In this document: positions 53,651 to 64,000 of the stretch, piece after piece | Layout of the letters: every line of letters begins with the position of its first letter | How positions within the stretch are numbered: position 1 is the first letter of the stretch | Source: Atopsyche davidsoni | Taxonomy: Eukaryota > Arthropoda > Insecta > Trichoptera > Hydrobiosidae | Direction: 5' to 3' | Assembly (NCBI GenBank): GCA_022113835.1 | Contig: JAILWY010000023.1 | Span: forward strand, 1,364,001-1,428,000 | Length of the DNA stretch: 64,000 nt | Notes under the pieces: model-generated | What the model was told of the DNA's origin: nothing | The model's database searches: none | What the model saw: only the letters and a program-made list of their open reading frames with translations | Translations under genes and position numbers: made by a program

Positions 53651-55420
53651 CCTCGAATTTAATTCGAGGATGAATTAGACATTTGTTTTTAATTATTTGA
53701 ATACATTGTTTTGGGCTTTGGACCGCTGATTAGAGGTGGTATTTCGTGTCCTACCTGGTGGCTGTTTCTTACCCAGTGTCATGCAACATTTAGTGACTCG
53801 CTCCAATAAAGCTCCCAGCTGCCGGTTGTTTCGGAGTTTTGTTCCGTTCGAGGGATTCGATTAATACCTTCAAGTGCACACGTGAACACAATTGGAATAG
53901 CAATTAATATAACAGAGAGTTGATTGTGTGCCTGCTGAAGAAATTTAAACTAAAAAAAAAGAAAATAAACTTTCGAAAAATAGTATTGAAAAATTAATAG
54001 CGTCATGTACTCGTCGGTTTTATGACGTTTTCACAATTAAAAAAAAATAAATTATCGCGAAGTACTAGCAGGTTAGCGTACTTCTTAAGTTGATAATCAA
54101 ACAATCTTAAACTTTAAATGTATGTATATTATATATACATCCTATATAATCGTTATAAAGCCTCGCAAATTTGATGTTTTCGACAGCGTGGTATAAGATT
54201 ACTCATATTCATTATTTCTCCAGAGCCACTGAAGCGTGTACCATGAAATTTAACAGGTTGTAAAGTGCCTTATAATTTCACACACACACTTTTTATTACA
54301 CATAAATGATTGTACTCGATAATTACTATATATAACGTCACATACTAGCGAATACGCCATAAAACGATAAAAACTTTAAACCTCGTATATCTGTTTTGAC
54401 ATAGACAGTATAATTATTTTCAAAGGTTTTGAGTTCGTGCAGAGCAATAAAATTTATAAATTTTACAAAATTACAAATTTTGTCAAAGATTTGGAGATAT
54501 TAAAAAATTGAACCGATCTTGATTGAAACGTATATCTCCTGCTTGCAGATACTTAATTTAACTTTTTTTATGTTACCTTTAAAGTCTACACGTTAAAAAT
54601 ATGTGGGCTTCGTTTGTAACTGATTAAAACGGTACAACTGCGATGTATGTTTCGACAAGAAAATATCTTTAAAAAAAAAAAATAAAGTTTCTTTATTACT
54701 TGAAACAGAGTTCTTGCATGAAAATGGCAAAATACGTATTTGAATAACAACGGCTTTTAAAAGATGTATATTGAATCTCATAAAACAATTTACTTATCAA
54801 CTGTATCAAATGGATTCCTCTGGGCTTAAGTCACACTACTTTATGGTGCATTAAAATGCAATTATCATGTATCCAGCATTAACAAAGTTCTGGTAGTCAT
54901 GATATGTATATAATGCTATTTATTAGCGGTGTGCGGCCCACATACAAAAAATAATTACTTGACATATAGTATATTTTACGAAAATATAAATAAAACGAAG
55001 CCTGAATTATTTATTCCGACTATGGATATATTTACCACAACTATTGACCTGTAATAACCCTTTGAACATTAAAAAAACAGATTAAAGAGTAATTAAACTA
55101 CCTCTAGGTATAATGTACATAAAAATAAAACATAGCCACTTTTGTGTAGTTCTAGTTTGTTCTAGGCTCCTAATTAAAAGATAAAACAATGTGTTTCTTA
55201 ATCCGTATTTGAGCTATGCACAATTATAAAGCTTACATTTTATTTCGTAAATAAAATAGTTTGATTAGTTTTTGTAATCCTGCTCCCTGGAGGTATACAA
55301 AAGTTAGATGAACCGATAAGATTCTCATTGCACGCCACTGCTATTAAGTATCATGTTTTACATAAATGTGCACGCCAACCGATGCCCTAAGAATAAGTGT
55401 TTTTAAAAAATTATTTATGC

Positions 55421-56651
55421 CAGGGGTAGTCAACTTGCTCCCTATCGTTAAATATTGGGCGATTCGATCTTTATGGTGGATTGTGAGGGTTTAGTTCGAT
55501 GCTGAAGCTATTATTTTTAATTTCACTCTTGGGTACAACAATATCATTTTTTACAGGCCGCCATGTACGTACGAGGGCGTTCCGATAAGTACTTAGCCTC
55601 ACCGCTCGATGGTGCTAGTATCGCAAGAGAGATTTACTATCGTGTAGTACATTCTTGTAGACGGCTACTGTCAAAATTTCAGCAGAATCGGACTCATAGT
55701 TTTGTTTTGACCGCGTGTGGAAGCGGGCGTGTATGCGTATTTTAGAAAAATGGAAAAAGAGCAATATCGGTCGGTGATTAGATTCTTGTTTTTGGAAGGG
55801 AACTCTTCTCCTATGACCGCGTGGGTCATATCCTGCATGAAATTTTGGGCATGAGAAAGCTGTCGGCGCGATGGGTGCCGCGTTTGCTCACTCCGGACAA
55901 CAAGCGCAACCGTGAGACCACTTCGGAGCAGTGTTTGACGCTGTTTAAGCGCAATCCGAAAGAGTTTCTGCGCCGTTTAGTGACCGTCGACGAAACATGG
56001 ATTTACTGGTACACACCAGAGACCAAGGAACAGTCGAAACAGTGGACTTCACCCGGCGAACGTGCTCCGAAGAAGGTGCTGTCCTATTGGTCGGAAAGGT
56101 GGTGGCCACCGTTTTCTGGGATTCACAAGGTGTGATCTACATTGACTACCTGGAGAAGAGCAAAACTATGGGACTACGAAGGGCTCTACTATGCCGAATT
56201 ATTGCGCCAATTCGACGACGGATTGCAGAAAAAACGGCCCCATTTGGCGAAGAAAAAAGTGCTCTTCCACCATGACAATGCACCGACTCACACCTCCGCC
56301 GTCGCCACGGCCAAACTAGTGACTGCACTACGAACTGCTCCCCCATCCACCGTATCCTCCAGATTTGGCCCCGTGCGATTTTTTTTGTTTCCAAACTTGA
56401 AAAAGTCACTCGCCGGGCAGAAATTTAAGTCGAATGAGGAGGTCATCGCCGCCACGGAGGCCTACTTTGCAGACCTCGAGAAAACGTATTTTTCAGATGG
56501 GTTAAAGAAGTTGGAGCATCGCTGGGTCAAGTGTATCGATCTTAAATGAGACTAGGAGAAGTACTTATCGGACCGCCCTCGTATATCTACGACATGCAAA
56601 ACGACTTTTTTACTTATTTTTTTGTTAGGCACAAAAGGTTTATTACCCCTG
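55421..56651. mobile_element. possible hAT element split by a mariner insertion
   Basis: CAGGGGTAGTCAACTTG at 55421 and the complement of TATTACCCCTG at 56641-56651 (CAGGGGTAATA) form plausible hAT ends on either side of the mariner at 55.57-56.58 kb. Without the mariner the element would be about 220 bp. Flanking 8-mers do not match, which weakens the call. Confidence 0.35.
55572..56581 (+). mobile_element. mariner family D, internally deleted, broken frame
   Basis: Inverted ends CGAGGGCGTTCCGATAAGTA and the complement of TACTTATCGGACCGCCCTCG are bounded by TA. From 55750 the frame MEKEQYRSVIRFLFLEGNS jumps to HILHEILGMRKLSARWVPRL, showing a deletion in the DNA-binding region. Then follow FVTVDETWIYWYTPETKEQS-type text (here RLVTVDETW, first Asp), VLFHHDNAPTHTS (second Asp) and NLKKSLAGQKFKSNEE. 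Frameshifts occur near 56,100-56,160 and 56,330, and the third Asp block (PYSPDLAP in relatives) is scrambled. Full-length relatives are about 1.3 kb. Confidence 0.88.
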
Positions 56652-56689
56652 GTTCAAGTCCATCAAAAGTGAAATATTTTTTTAGTGGC

Positions 56690-56890
56690 GGAGAACAAAG
56701 GCGGTGCTGGGATACGAACCCGGCGCTGCTCATCGGGTTATTGTTGCCTGCGCGGGCGGTCAGAGGCCGTTCCGGCGGCTGGTCTGCGCAGGCGCGCGCT
56801 TCCCTTCCGGGGGCCGCCGGATGCAGGAAGTGGAAGGTCGCGAGCCTGCGCGGTCAATAGCAAAGCCTCCGCGTCCTCGATTAAAAACGA
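56690..56890. other. isolated GC-rich island, unidentified
   Basis: This stretch is markedly CpG- and GC-rich inside a very AT-rich intron (for example CGGGGGCCGCC-like text near 56,807). It contains GATACGAACCCGGCGCT, which recalls the T-arm complement of a tRNA-like repeat. Three frames are open for 70-100 codons, as expected of GC-rich DNA; none gives a recognisable protein. Confidence 0.3.
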
Positions 56891-57559
56891 TCTACCGAGT
56901 TTTTAATACACCGTGACGTACAACAAATAATTTAACACACAATTAAAAATGTTCGTAATTTTCCAGCCAATTGGCTATTCGTTTTTGTTGTTTAGTTTAC
57001 GCTTGTTTACACGCTTTAAGATAATTGAAATACTTATGGGCAAACTGAAGGCTTAATTGAGATTTACCAGCGAAAAAAAAAAAAAAAACACCGTTAAGAT
57101 GAACCTACGTTTAAGGTCTGAGAAAAATCCCAATTTCTATGCGAGGGTCTAATTCGAGGCAATTTGGTACATTTTGGAGAAACCTGCCATTACTTGGGGT
57201 GGTCCTAAGACAGATGACTTGATAAATGACCCAATCAAGGTAATTTCAGACCATCCACACCAGTAATGGCCGCCACTTAAACCTGAACTCCGTCTCCCCG
57301 TTCCAATACAAACAGCGGTCATTAGATGATGTGCTCGATTTACAATTGTCTGTAGATTTTGTTTAATAGTATGTATTACATCGTTCTGAACGAAAAAGAT
57401 ACAAATTAAATAAATTGTTATAAGTTAACTACCATTTATCATTGGAAATAAAAAATCGAAATTAGTTTAGATTGTGTGAAATTATAGATTTACATATGAC
57501 GAGTGATGGGCGTCAATTGAGTAATTAAGTGCTAATTGATATTGTAAACTGCTTCTTCT

Positions 57560-57665
57560 TGAGGTACTTCTCCTGAGAGGAGGTTCATGATCATCTTACT
57601 GAAGATATTGTTTATCTGTTCATGGTTTTCTTTGGTTTAATAATGTAGTGGGTCTCCGGATCCTT
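57560..57665 (+). repeat. dispersed repeat related to 49,040-49,150
   Basis: See the partner entry at 49.04 kb. The shared landmarks are GAGAGGAGGTT, GTTCATGGTTTT and the AGTGG-TC-CCGGA end. Confidence 0.5.
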
Positions 57666-58775
57666 CTACACATTATTCAAAGAATAGGTCATTATTTAGT
57701 TTAGTGTTATTTTTTTTGACCTATGTAGAATCGCAAAGGTGTTGTGAAAAAAAAAACTTTTACTGGTCGTTTCATGTGTGAATCAATAACCTAAATATTG
57801 TACATACAATAAACCCGTATTATAACGTTAAAAATATATATCATGATGTAAGTTTCTTATTGCTTGTAATATATATCTAGATATCGATTATCGTTTTTCT
57901 TTAATGGCATCCCATTGGGCAATATTGCAAGCCTTTTCGGTATAGACTGGCTTGACCCAGATGCGCTTCGGCAGCCTATTGTACTCTGGCAACGCTTATT
58001 TGGAAACCACAAGCCGCCCACACAAAAGAAGTCTACGCGAAAACCGGAATGAACAAAAAAAAAAGTTTCTAAAAATTCTGCAAATGTGGATTCCACCATG
58101 TTAGCAGCGAGAACTAGAGAAGAAGCATTTTTTTGTGATTTTAAACATGAGCTCGATTCTTCAACGAAAGAGCAGTTTTAGTATTTTTGAATTAATCTTT
58201 GAGTGCTGTGCTGCATCTTCAAAAAAATCAGGACCAAAACGTCGAAAAAAATAAACATAAACTGAACACAATACCCAAGAACAGAGTAATTCTAATAACG
58301 GCTGCCAAAACCTACGAACACGATTTTAGTTTAATTATCAATATTTTTAGAGACATTTTTTAGAAGAATTGAATTATTTATTAATATAAATACAAGTTTT
58401 CCTCAACAGCCTCCAGGCACTGGGGCGCGTAGGCATTCTCCTCCTGTCTGGCAGATTCGTTTATTTTTCAGATTCCTTGAGATCCGTTGCACTCCGAAAT
58501 CGGCTCAGGTAGACAGAGGCAATCTAGCAGGCACAAGTTTTTCTGACAAAACCATGAAATACTCCACGGATTAAATTTAAATATATACATATATATAGAA
58601 TTTTGAGCTCTTCAATTCAACACCCAAGAAACAAGATTCAGTTCTGCACTTATATATATAATTAGTTAAATTATCGCTCAGTGGCAGCGTTATTGTGGGT
58701 GAACTGTGGCGATAGTCGTGGAGGTGTGGATTCAAATATTTTTTTCGTCGTTTCGTGTGTGGATATATTACCTAC

Positions 58776-58880
58776 TGCAGAGGTCCCCAGCTCTATGCCC
58801 GCGGGCACCGTGGGGCCCGCCGACCGTTTTACGTGTGCCCGCCGCTGTGCGACCACGATACAAAAATATTTAATATTTAG
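58776..58880 (+). mobile_element. solo hAT-like left end
   Basis: GCAGAGGTCCCCAGCTCTAT followed by GCCCGCGGGCACCG is the kind of terminus seen in short hAT elements (CAGAGGTCCCCAAC). No matching right end was found within the next few kilobases. Confidence 0.3.
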
Positions 58881-59109
58881 TAATTAAACAATAAGCGAAA
58901 ATAATTATATCGTTTGATATTTATTCAACGTAATATTTTCAAATTCTAAAATGTGCTCTAGGGTGCAAAAAGGTTGGGGTACTGTATATAGTGGGGTCGG
59001 CGTTATTTTCGCGTTTGAAATCACATCTTTGATGCTGTCTGGAATATCGAGTGTAGAATTACTGTGCGGTTTTGAGTTTTGGTGCTTGATACACTATCGA
59101 GTGTGCGAC

Positions 59110-59205
59110 CGCGGCGTGGGAGGGACTGACTCACGCGGCCGGTGGGCGTGCGGCCGAGAGCGTTTGCCCCGCGAGGTCGGCCGCCCACCGCAAGATCCTT
59201 GGGCG
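59110..59205. repeat. GC-rich hairpin
   Basis: GGTGGGCGTGCGGCCGA (59140-59156) is nearly complementary to TCGGCCGCCCACC (59178-59190), within a block of high CpG content. It would lie in the ZP first intron, 350 bases from the signal-peptide exon. Confidence 0.55.
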
Positions 59206-59536
59206 TCCGTGTTTGTCACTGGAAAGTATCAAACCAGAAGACCTGGTGACGTGTTCAGCATATGCGTCTCGCGATGCTTGAGTGAAGTTAGACATGTGCA
59301 TACAACAAGCGAAACCATAGGCGGGTTTTGCTGAGTGAGAATTTGAATAGTCATTCACAGCTGTAACTTAGTTTATTTATTATAATAATATACCTAAATC
59401 ATTAGTGCGGCGGGGCTGCATCGCGATGTTAGCCGACCGCACCCGACTGCACCCGACCATCGTGGCAAACTCGGTCGAAATCAGTTACACTCCTTTTTTT
59501 CCCATTCATCAACGTTGAATAGAAGCTCTGACTTAC

Positions 59537-59600
59537 CTTTGGCAAGAGTGTGCGGCGCCAGCACGAGCACTGCTAGCAATATGGCGGATGAGACGGCCAT
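59537..59600 (-). CDS. signal-peptide exon, inferred exon 1 of the ZP-domain gene
   Basis: On the minus strand an ATG at 59600 opens MAVSSAILLAVLVLAPHTLA-K, a clean signal peptide. It ends one base into a codon at a consensus donor, AAAG|GTAAGTC. The ZP exon acceptor at 23575 begins with the two missing bases: G+GA gives Gly, then QQAKVHC. No other in-phase acceptor leading to a recognisable protein was found on this strand in between. A 5' acceptor-like TTTTCAG at 59,657-59,663 suggests a further non-coding exon upstream. Joining across 36 kb is an inference from phase and content. The alternative is a local start for the ZP gene and an unknown partner for this exon. Confidence 0.7.
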
Positions 59601-60419
59601 CTTGAGTTATTCTCTAGGCCTAGGGTTTGAGTCTTTGCACGCACACCATGCATCTGAAAACAAAGTTTACACAATAAATACACACGATTTTTTTTCTGAA
59701 CGCTCAATTCGATTAATTCAACTGTGCAGCGATCCTGCAATACCATGTGCTTTGTAAAATACTTGACACTTGCATTCGAAATATATACAATGCCGAAGGT
59801 TTTCGATTGTTACGTAGAAATAATGGCCACTATCCCGAAAAGCGTATTATAATGGATGCGATATTTGCATACATTTACGGAGAGCGGGGTTCGGAATTGC
59901 CGTGGAAACTTCCAGAACAATGGGTGTAATAATTAGCTCCTATTCATTTGTTTGATTCTATAGGAAAAAATTACATCCAGCACTTTTTGAAAAATGTTTT
60001 GTTAACACGAAAATGGTGTGCGCTGAAAGTAAAAAAAAATGTAGCGATCTTTACTTAACGGGGTCTCAAAAATATATTTTAAAAATCGCTGTTTTCATAG
60101 ATTGTATTTCATGATTTTTTTTCGTACATTATTGAGTGTTTCGAGCGGTGAATCAGCGGCTTTAATATTATGCGCACATCATTTTAAAAACGGATAAAAT
60201 CTAAACATCTTTGTGTGAGTGGTAGTATAATATATTAAATTCAGGGTTATGCTATCTGCGGGTTAGAGACAAAAGAAAGTCTTGTATGTGTCTTAATACA
60301 ATCGCTAGGCAATCATGGCTTCCTATTCATGCTACATATAACATTCGTGTATAGGCAGATCTCCATTGCAATTTGTTTCACATCGCGAATGGTGCGAAGC
60401 GTCAAAACGAAATAAAACG

Positions 60420-60500
60420 CATTGTCTGGGAGCGCTTCATATTCAAACGTCTCGCTTTGTCAGCATGACGTCACGCCCGCCATGTTTGGGACGGGAAGAA
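60420..60500. promoter_or_regulatory. GC-richer patch with a CRE-like palindrome upstream of the ZP signal-peptide exon
   Basis: TGACGTCA at about 60,468-60,475 lies in CATGACGTCACGCCCGCCAT. It is about 0.9 kb upstream of the minus-strand start codon and may mark the promoter or a 5' UTR exon. There is no further evidence. Confidence 0.2.
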
Positions 60501-60548
60501 TGTTGCCAGTCGTAAAATATCAACGCAGAAATAAAAAAATTAAAAAAA

Positions 60549-60761
60549 GGTACTTGTTTTTTATCCGACCACCAAAAAACATGTACATAAACTTTTTTTT
60601 TTTAACCCAACCTAACCTAACGCAAGGAATCGAGCGGTCATGGAAATCTGCAATGAACGAAATAAACGCCACAACGGGACTCATCGTCATATGATAGATT
60701 CTTATCTCTGCGAGTACATATACACTAAAAAAATTTGGTGGTCGGATAAAATACAAGTACC
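60549..60761. mobile_element. foldback/MITE with 28-bp inverted ends
   Basis: The left arm 60549-60576 (GGTACTTGTTTTTTATCCGA and on to CCACCAAA) and right arm 60734-60761 are complementary with one mismatch in 28. The 157-base centre includes AACCCAACCTAACCTAACGC. The right arm abuts a poly-A run and an (AT)n run. No target duplication was identified. Confidence 0.8.
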
Positions 60762-60793
<32 letters not shown>

Positions 60794-60907
60794 CACTCCT
60801 GTGGCTCTCGCTGGCCAGAATCCGTGTTTACGTGAAACGGATTTATGCGTTTTTGAATTACCTTGAGTGGGAGACATAAAACTTTTCAATATAAATAAGT
60901 TTTGGCA

Positions 60908-61075
60908 ATTACTAATATGATTAGGCACATTAGTTCATACATAGAAGATGATTTAAAGAAACTCTCGGAGAAATATCATCGTGTTTTGTGTGGGATTTGA
61001 ACCCACATCCCCTCCTGGCTTACATGACCGGTGTACTAACCCTTGTACTAACGAATCATATTAGTAATAATATAA
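60908..61075 (-). repeat. tRNA-Thr-derived SINE bounded by inverted repeats
   Basis: Read on the minus strand, GGTTAGTACACCGGTCATGT and GTGGGTTCAAATCCCACAC form the A-box side, anticodon loop CATGTAA and T arm. The tail CACGATGATATTTCTCCGAG follows, to TAATGTGCC. The outer ends ATTACTAATATGATT are complementary to each other, about 150 bases apart. The tail is shared with the 4.2-kb foldback. Confidence 0.7.
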
Positions 61076-61079
61076 TAAA

Positions 61080-63420
61080 CCCGTAATGGGTAATAAATAC
61101 GCATCTGATTGACGTTTAATAAAACAATCGACATAATTATTAGCAACATAAAAAAGACGGCTACACCCGCAGCGACATGACTTTCAATCGATGTGTAATT
61201 AACCAATGGCGTCCTTATATGTTGGTGGTTCAACAACAAAGGACATAATAAAATGATTATATTTCACTATAGCAGAAGAAACATGGTTGCACAAATATGT
61301 ATTTTATTTCAGTACAGCTTCAAGGTTTTGACTTTTTTTGTGTGTGTTAAATACTAGCGCCACTGGCTGCCGCAATTTGACGTCTTCGATGGTGAATGTG
61401 GCTCATAAAGACTTGCTTAAAAAATAGTTTGTTTTATTGAAAAAGAAACAAGACCCAGTGTTGTGTATTTTGTGTATGTGTGCGTGCATGTTTTTGAATT
61501 TGGAACTTTTATCAATATTTTCCAAATTCAAATATTTGAAAAAAGAATTGCGTTGCCTTTGTTTGCAGTGAGGCGGGAAAACGCAATGGATTTTAAATCG
61601 AAAGGTAGAGGCGATCGCGCCGCGCGTTTGTGAGCGTACCTTTTACCGTCGCCGTGTGTTCCGAGTTCATTTCCGCATCCCGCGAAGGTTTGCTCGGACC
61701 TTTATTTGTGCAGTGGCTGAAAATAGCCTGCGTTGTCATTTTGACTGCTCCGAGGTTAGCACAGTTGCTTACCGGCAACGGGCTGGACCCCTTATGAGGT
61801 CAGAGCACAGGGGTAGAAAATATGGCAAACCTATTGAGCTTTGTTGGTCGAAATAAATAAAAAACTGTTTGCCGTGTCACATCTATAAATATCCACAATT
61901 ATAATATATAAATATATTAAGCCACGTTTGGCTAACATGAATAATTTTATTTGTTTTGATTTAATAATTTTCGACATGAAATATGGTTTCGTTTGAGTAA
62001 TATATCCGTTTAAATTCAAGTCATTAAAAACGATATTTATTATATTAACGTATTTTTTTTTTTGGTTTTATTTATGCCTTTTGAACTGAAAATAAAAAGT
62101 GTTGCATAAAAATAGTGACAAATCTGGCATTTGTCTTAAAAATTACATGAAAAATAAAAAAAAATGTTTTATGATAGTATTTTATTTTTTGTTAAACATG
62201 GTGGCAATATCTGTATATAATCAATCAATTAAGTATACAATTATTAAGACTTATTGAATATATTTAAATGAATAGACTTACTAGTGAATCTAACATGATT
62301 TTTTTTTATTTTATAACCAATTAGATATTTGAGATAAAAGATCTATCCAATTTCCAAGATGTTCAATATTCCAGCGACGTTGTGTTTATAGCTTTAGAGA
62401 TGATCGACGTCTTAATTAAAGGGGTTCAGCCAAGATTTCTATTATGCTAGGACAATACAGATTTTGTAATTCACATTAAAACCATATCCGGAGGAAGCGA
62501 CGTTGCTTCATTGACTATCAATCTAAAATACATTCGTAAGTGAGAGAGCAGATAAGCAGCTGCTGGTGTACCCTGGCTCAGAAAATCTAAACCTTTTGAT
62601 GATCACGAACTACTATATTATAAATACCAACTCTAGTATTTTAAATTTCAACCAGTATCTATAATAAACTTTATATTTTATTTAAATAATCTTGGTGAAA
62701 ATCTATGCTGCGTTTCTTTTTTAAAGATCAGACCAACGACGGCAGCCTAACTTAAAAAAATATTTATAATATAATAAGAGAAAATAAACGTTCAACTGCA
62801 TATCACAATTTAATTTCACACATAAAACGTTTTATTTGAAAAAAATTTTTTTTATTCGTGCTATGCCCTAAAGTAGACAAACTAAGCTGCATAATATATT
62901 TTATATTTTAACATATATATTTCTATTCTTAACTTCATGTTATTACACTTTTGATGAAAATAACAGGAAAGATGTAAATTTTTCGCACTGTAAATGTTTT
63001 ATAATGTGCTTGCTTTATGACGCTGGATTTACATAAATCTTTATTCCTATAAATTATAGATGCTAAATAATGATTTTCAGGTGGCTATAAGTGCAGAAAG
63101 GTCAGTTCGTTTGTGCTAGCAACATAAAATTGTCCAATCAGTTCGTATTTATTTCATATTGTATTTCCGAACAATTATTTGTTTATGAATTATAAACATT
63201 CATTGGGTAATATAAATTTTATATTGGTTCGTAAAATGTATTGAAATACAGATATAAATTGACAGAGAATATTTTCATTTATGCTTTGAAACTAGCAAAG
63301 GCTTAATTGACCTTTTGAACGATTGTGCAATATATTTGCTTCGTGATAAAAAATAAAGACTGATAGAACATACATAGCGTACTTGTTTCAGTTTTTTAAT
63401 TTTTTTTATTGTTGATACTT
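61080..63420. other. mostly AT-rich sequence without assignable genes
   Basis: One GC-richer patch at 61,560-61,830 has open text on both strands but no recognisable domain. The rest is low-complexity AT-rich DNA. It lies upstream of the ZP signal-peptide exon on that gene's strand. Confidence 0.4.
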
Positions 63421-63431
63421 TTAATAGTTTA

Positions 63432-63753
63432 AACTTTTCTCATCCACGCATATCCACGTATTTCTGGAATATATTTTATTGAACGATCTGTGATTTGGTT
63501 GCCCACCACTGTCCAAGTAATTGAGTACCTAAATAGTAACATTTCTTCATATTGGATGATCACGCATACTACTTGTGAAGAGGCTCCATCGTGTGTACTG
63601 AAAAAAGACGCATTCCTGAACCCGAAAGGGTCATTTACACAGCTGATACGGAATATGACTCCAGTTAATGAGCTGATAAGCAAATTGATGATGTACTTAA
63701 CAAAGAATTGGATGTTTGTGACATGTACAAAACATTCCAATGCGCTATCGTAA
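63432..63753 (+). other. unidentified open stretch, 100-plus codons without a stop on both strands
   Basis: The plus frame from the TAA near 63,430 reads TFLIHAYPRISGIYFIERSV, then IWLPTTVQVIEYLNSN, EEAPSCVLKKDAFLNPKGSF and MTPVNELISKLMMYLTKNWM, ending NALS-stop. It has no early ATG and no clear acceptor. The minus strand is open over the same bases (103 codons). Base composition is less AT-rich than the flanks, which suggests a coding relic or inserted fragment. I recognise no family. Confidence 0.2.
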
Positions 63754-64000
63754 TTTTCTTGCGTTGCACTGGGTAATTTTCCAATAATGTAAGTTCATTA
63801 GTACGCAAAGTATGCGATAATAGTTACGAGTATTATGACTATTAAATGACAGAGAAATCTTAAGGGCTTAGCTTCCGTATTCGAGTTTTTTGATCATTTT
63901 ATTGTACCTCTTGCGAAAAATCGACAGCACCAATCAGAAAAATTTAAATGCAAAAAGTTAGTTTTGATATGATAAATATGTGTTTTTCCGATTGATGTGT

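Larger units (their letters stand above)
23575..59536 (-). other. inferred first intron of the ZP gene, about 36 kb
   Basis: This is the interval between the signal-peptide exon (donor at 59536) and the first ZP exon (acceptor TTTGTTTCAG at 23575). It is filled with transposon remnants listed separately. Stretches in which I see nothing assignable beyond AT-rich sequence are about 32.2-33.2, 34.3-35.7, 37.8-40.0, 43.8-45.6, 47.1-48.9, 53.7-55.4 and 57.0-57.5 kb. Confidence 0.65.

Noticed and set aside
56546..56916. Three overlapping open frames of 70-104 codons
   Set aside because: Simultaneous openness in three frames reflects high GC content; no conserved protein text is visible.
60779..60792. 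AT microsatellites here and near 16.4, 26.65, 27.77, 27.93, 28.28 and 45.69 kb
   Set aside because: Ordinary simple repeats in AT-rich DNA, noted only where a mariner uses one as a target.

Overview
The window is nuclear DNA of an insect. It is AT-rich, its genes are split by short introns with standard GT/AG sites, and it contains many mariner, piggyBac, hAT and jockey-like remnants. The protein sequences and repeat types fit a moth or butterfly best; that is an inference from family resemblance, since no search was run.

The first 24 kb is gene-dense. From left to right on the window: the first coding exon of an acyl-CoA-binding-domain gene (minus, 3.5 kb, continuing past the left edge); nascent polypeptide-associated complex alpha, NACalpha (minus, 6.0-7.9 kb); chaperonin subunit CCT5/TCP-1 epsilon (plus, 9.6-14.0 kb); ribosomal protein L23/uL14 (minus, 15.3-17.0 kb); proteasome subunit beta-7/PSMB4 (plus, 17.6-19.9 kb); and a membrane-anchored zona pellucida (ZP) domain protein (minus, 21.4-23.6 kb). 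The four central genes form two head-to-head pairs (NACalpha/CCT5 and RpL23/Prosbeta7), and all act in protein synthesis, folding or degradation. All exon joins were checked for reading phase. They give complete proteins of 212, 539, 140 and 261 residues.

The ZP gene appears to have its signal-peptide exon at 59.54-59.60 kb, 36 kb upstream. The splice phase matches exactly and the joined protein is 381 residues. If this is right, most of the second half of the window (23.6-59.5 kb) is one first intron. That intron holds transposon debris: an inverted pair of piggyBac deletion derivatives, five distinguishable mariner lineages (one a foldback, one inside a possible hAT), hAT elements with perfect 8-bp target duplications, jockey pieces in both orientations, a tRNA-Thr-derived SINE and an alternating tandem array. 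It also holds a few exon-like islands: a 67-codon exon at 32 kb, a signal-peptide ORF at 30.6 kb and a serine-hydrolase-like fragment at 27 kb.

The last 4 kb (59.6-64 kb) is the presumed upstream side of the ZP gene. It contains a foldback element, a SINE bounded by inverted repeats and one unexplained open stretch at 63.4-63.75 kb. I found no rRNA genes, functional tRNA genes, CRISPR arrays or prokaryotic-type operons.
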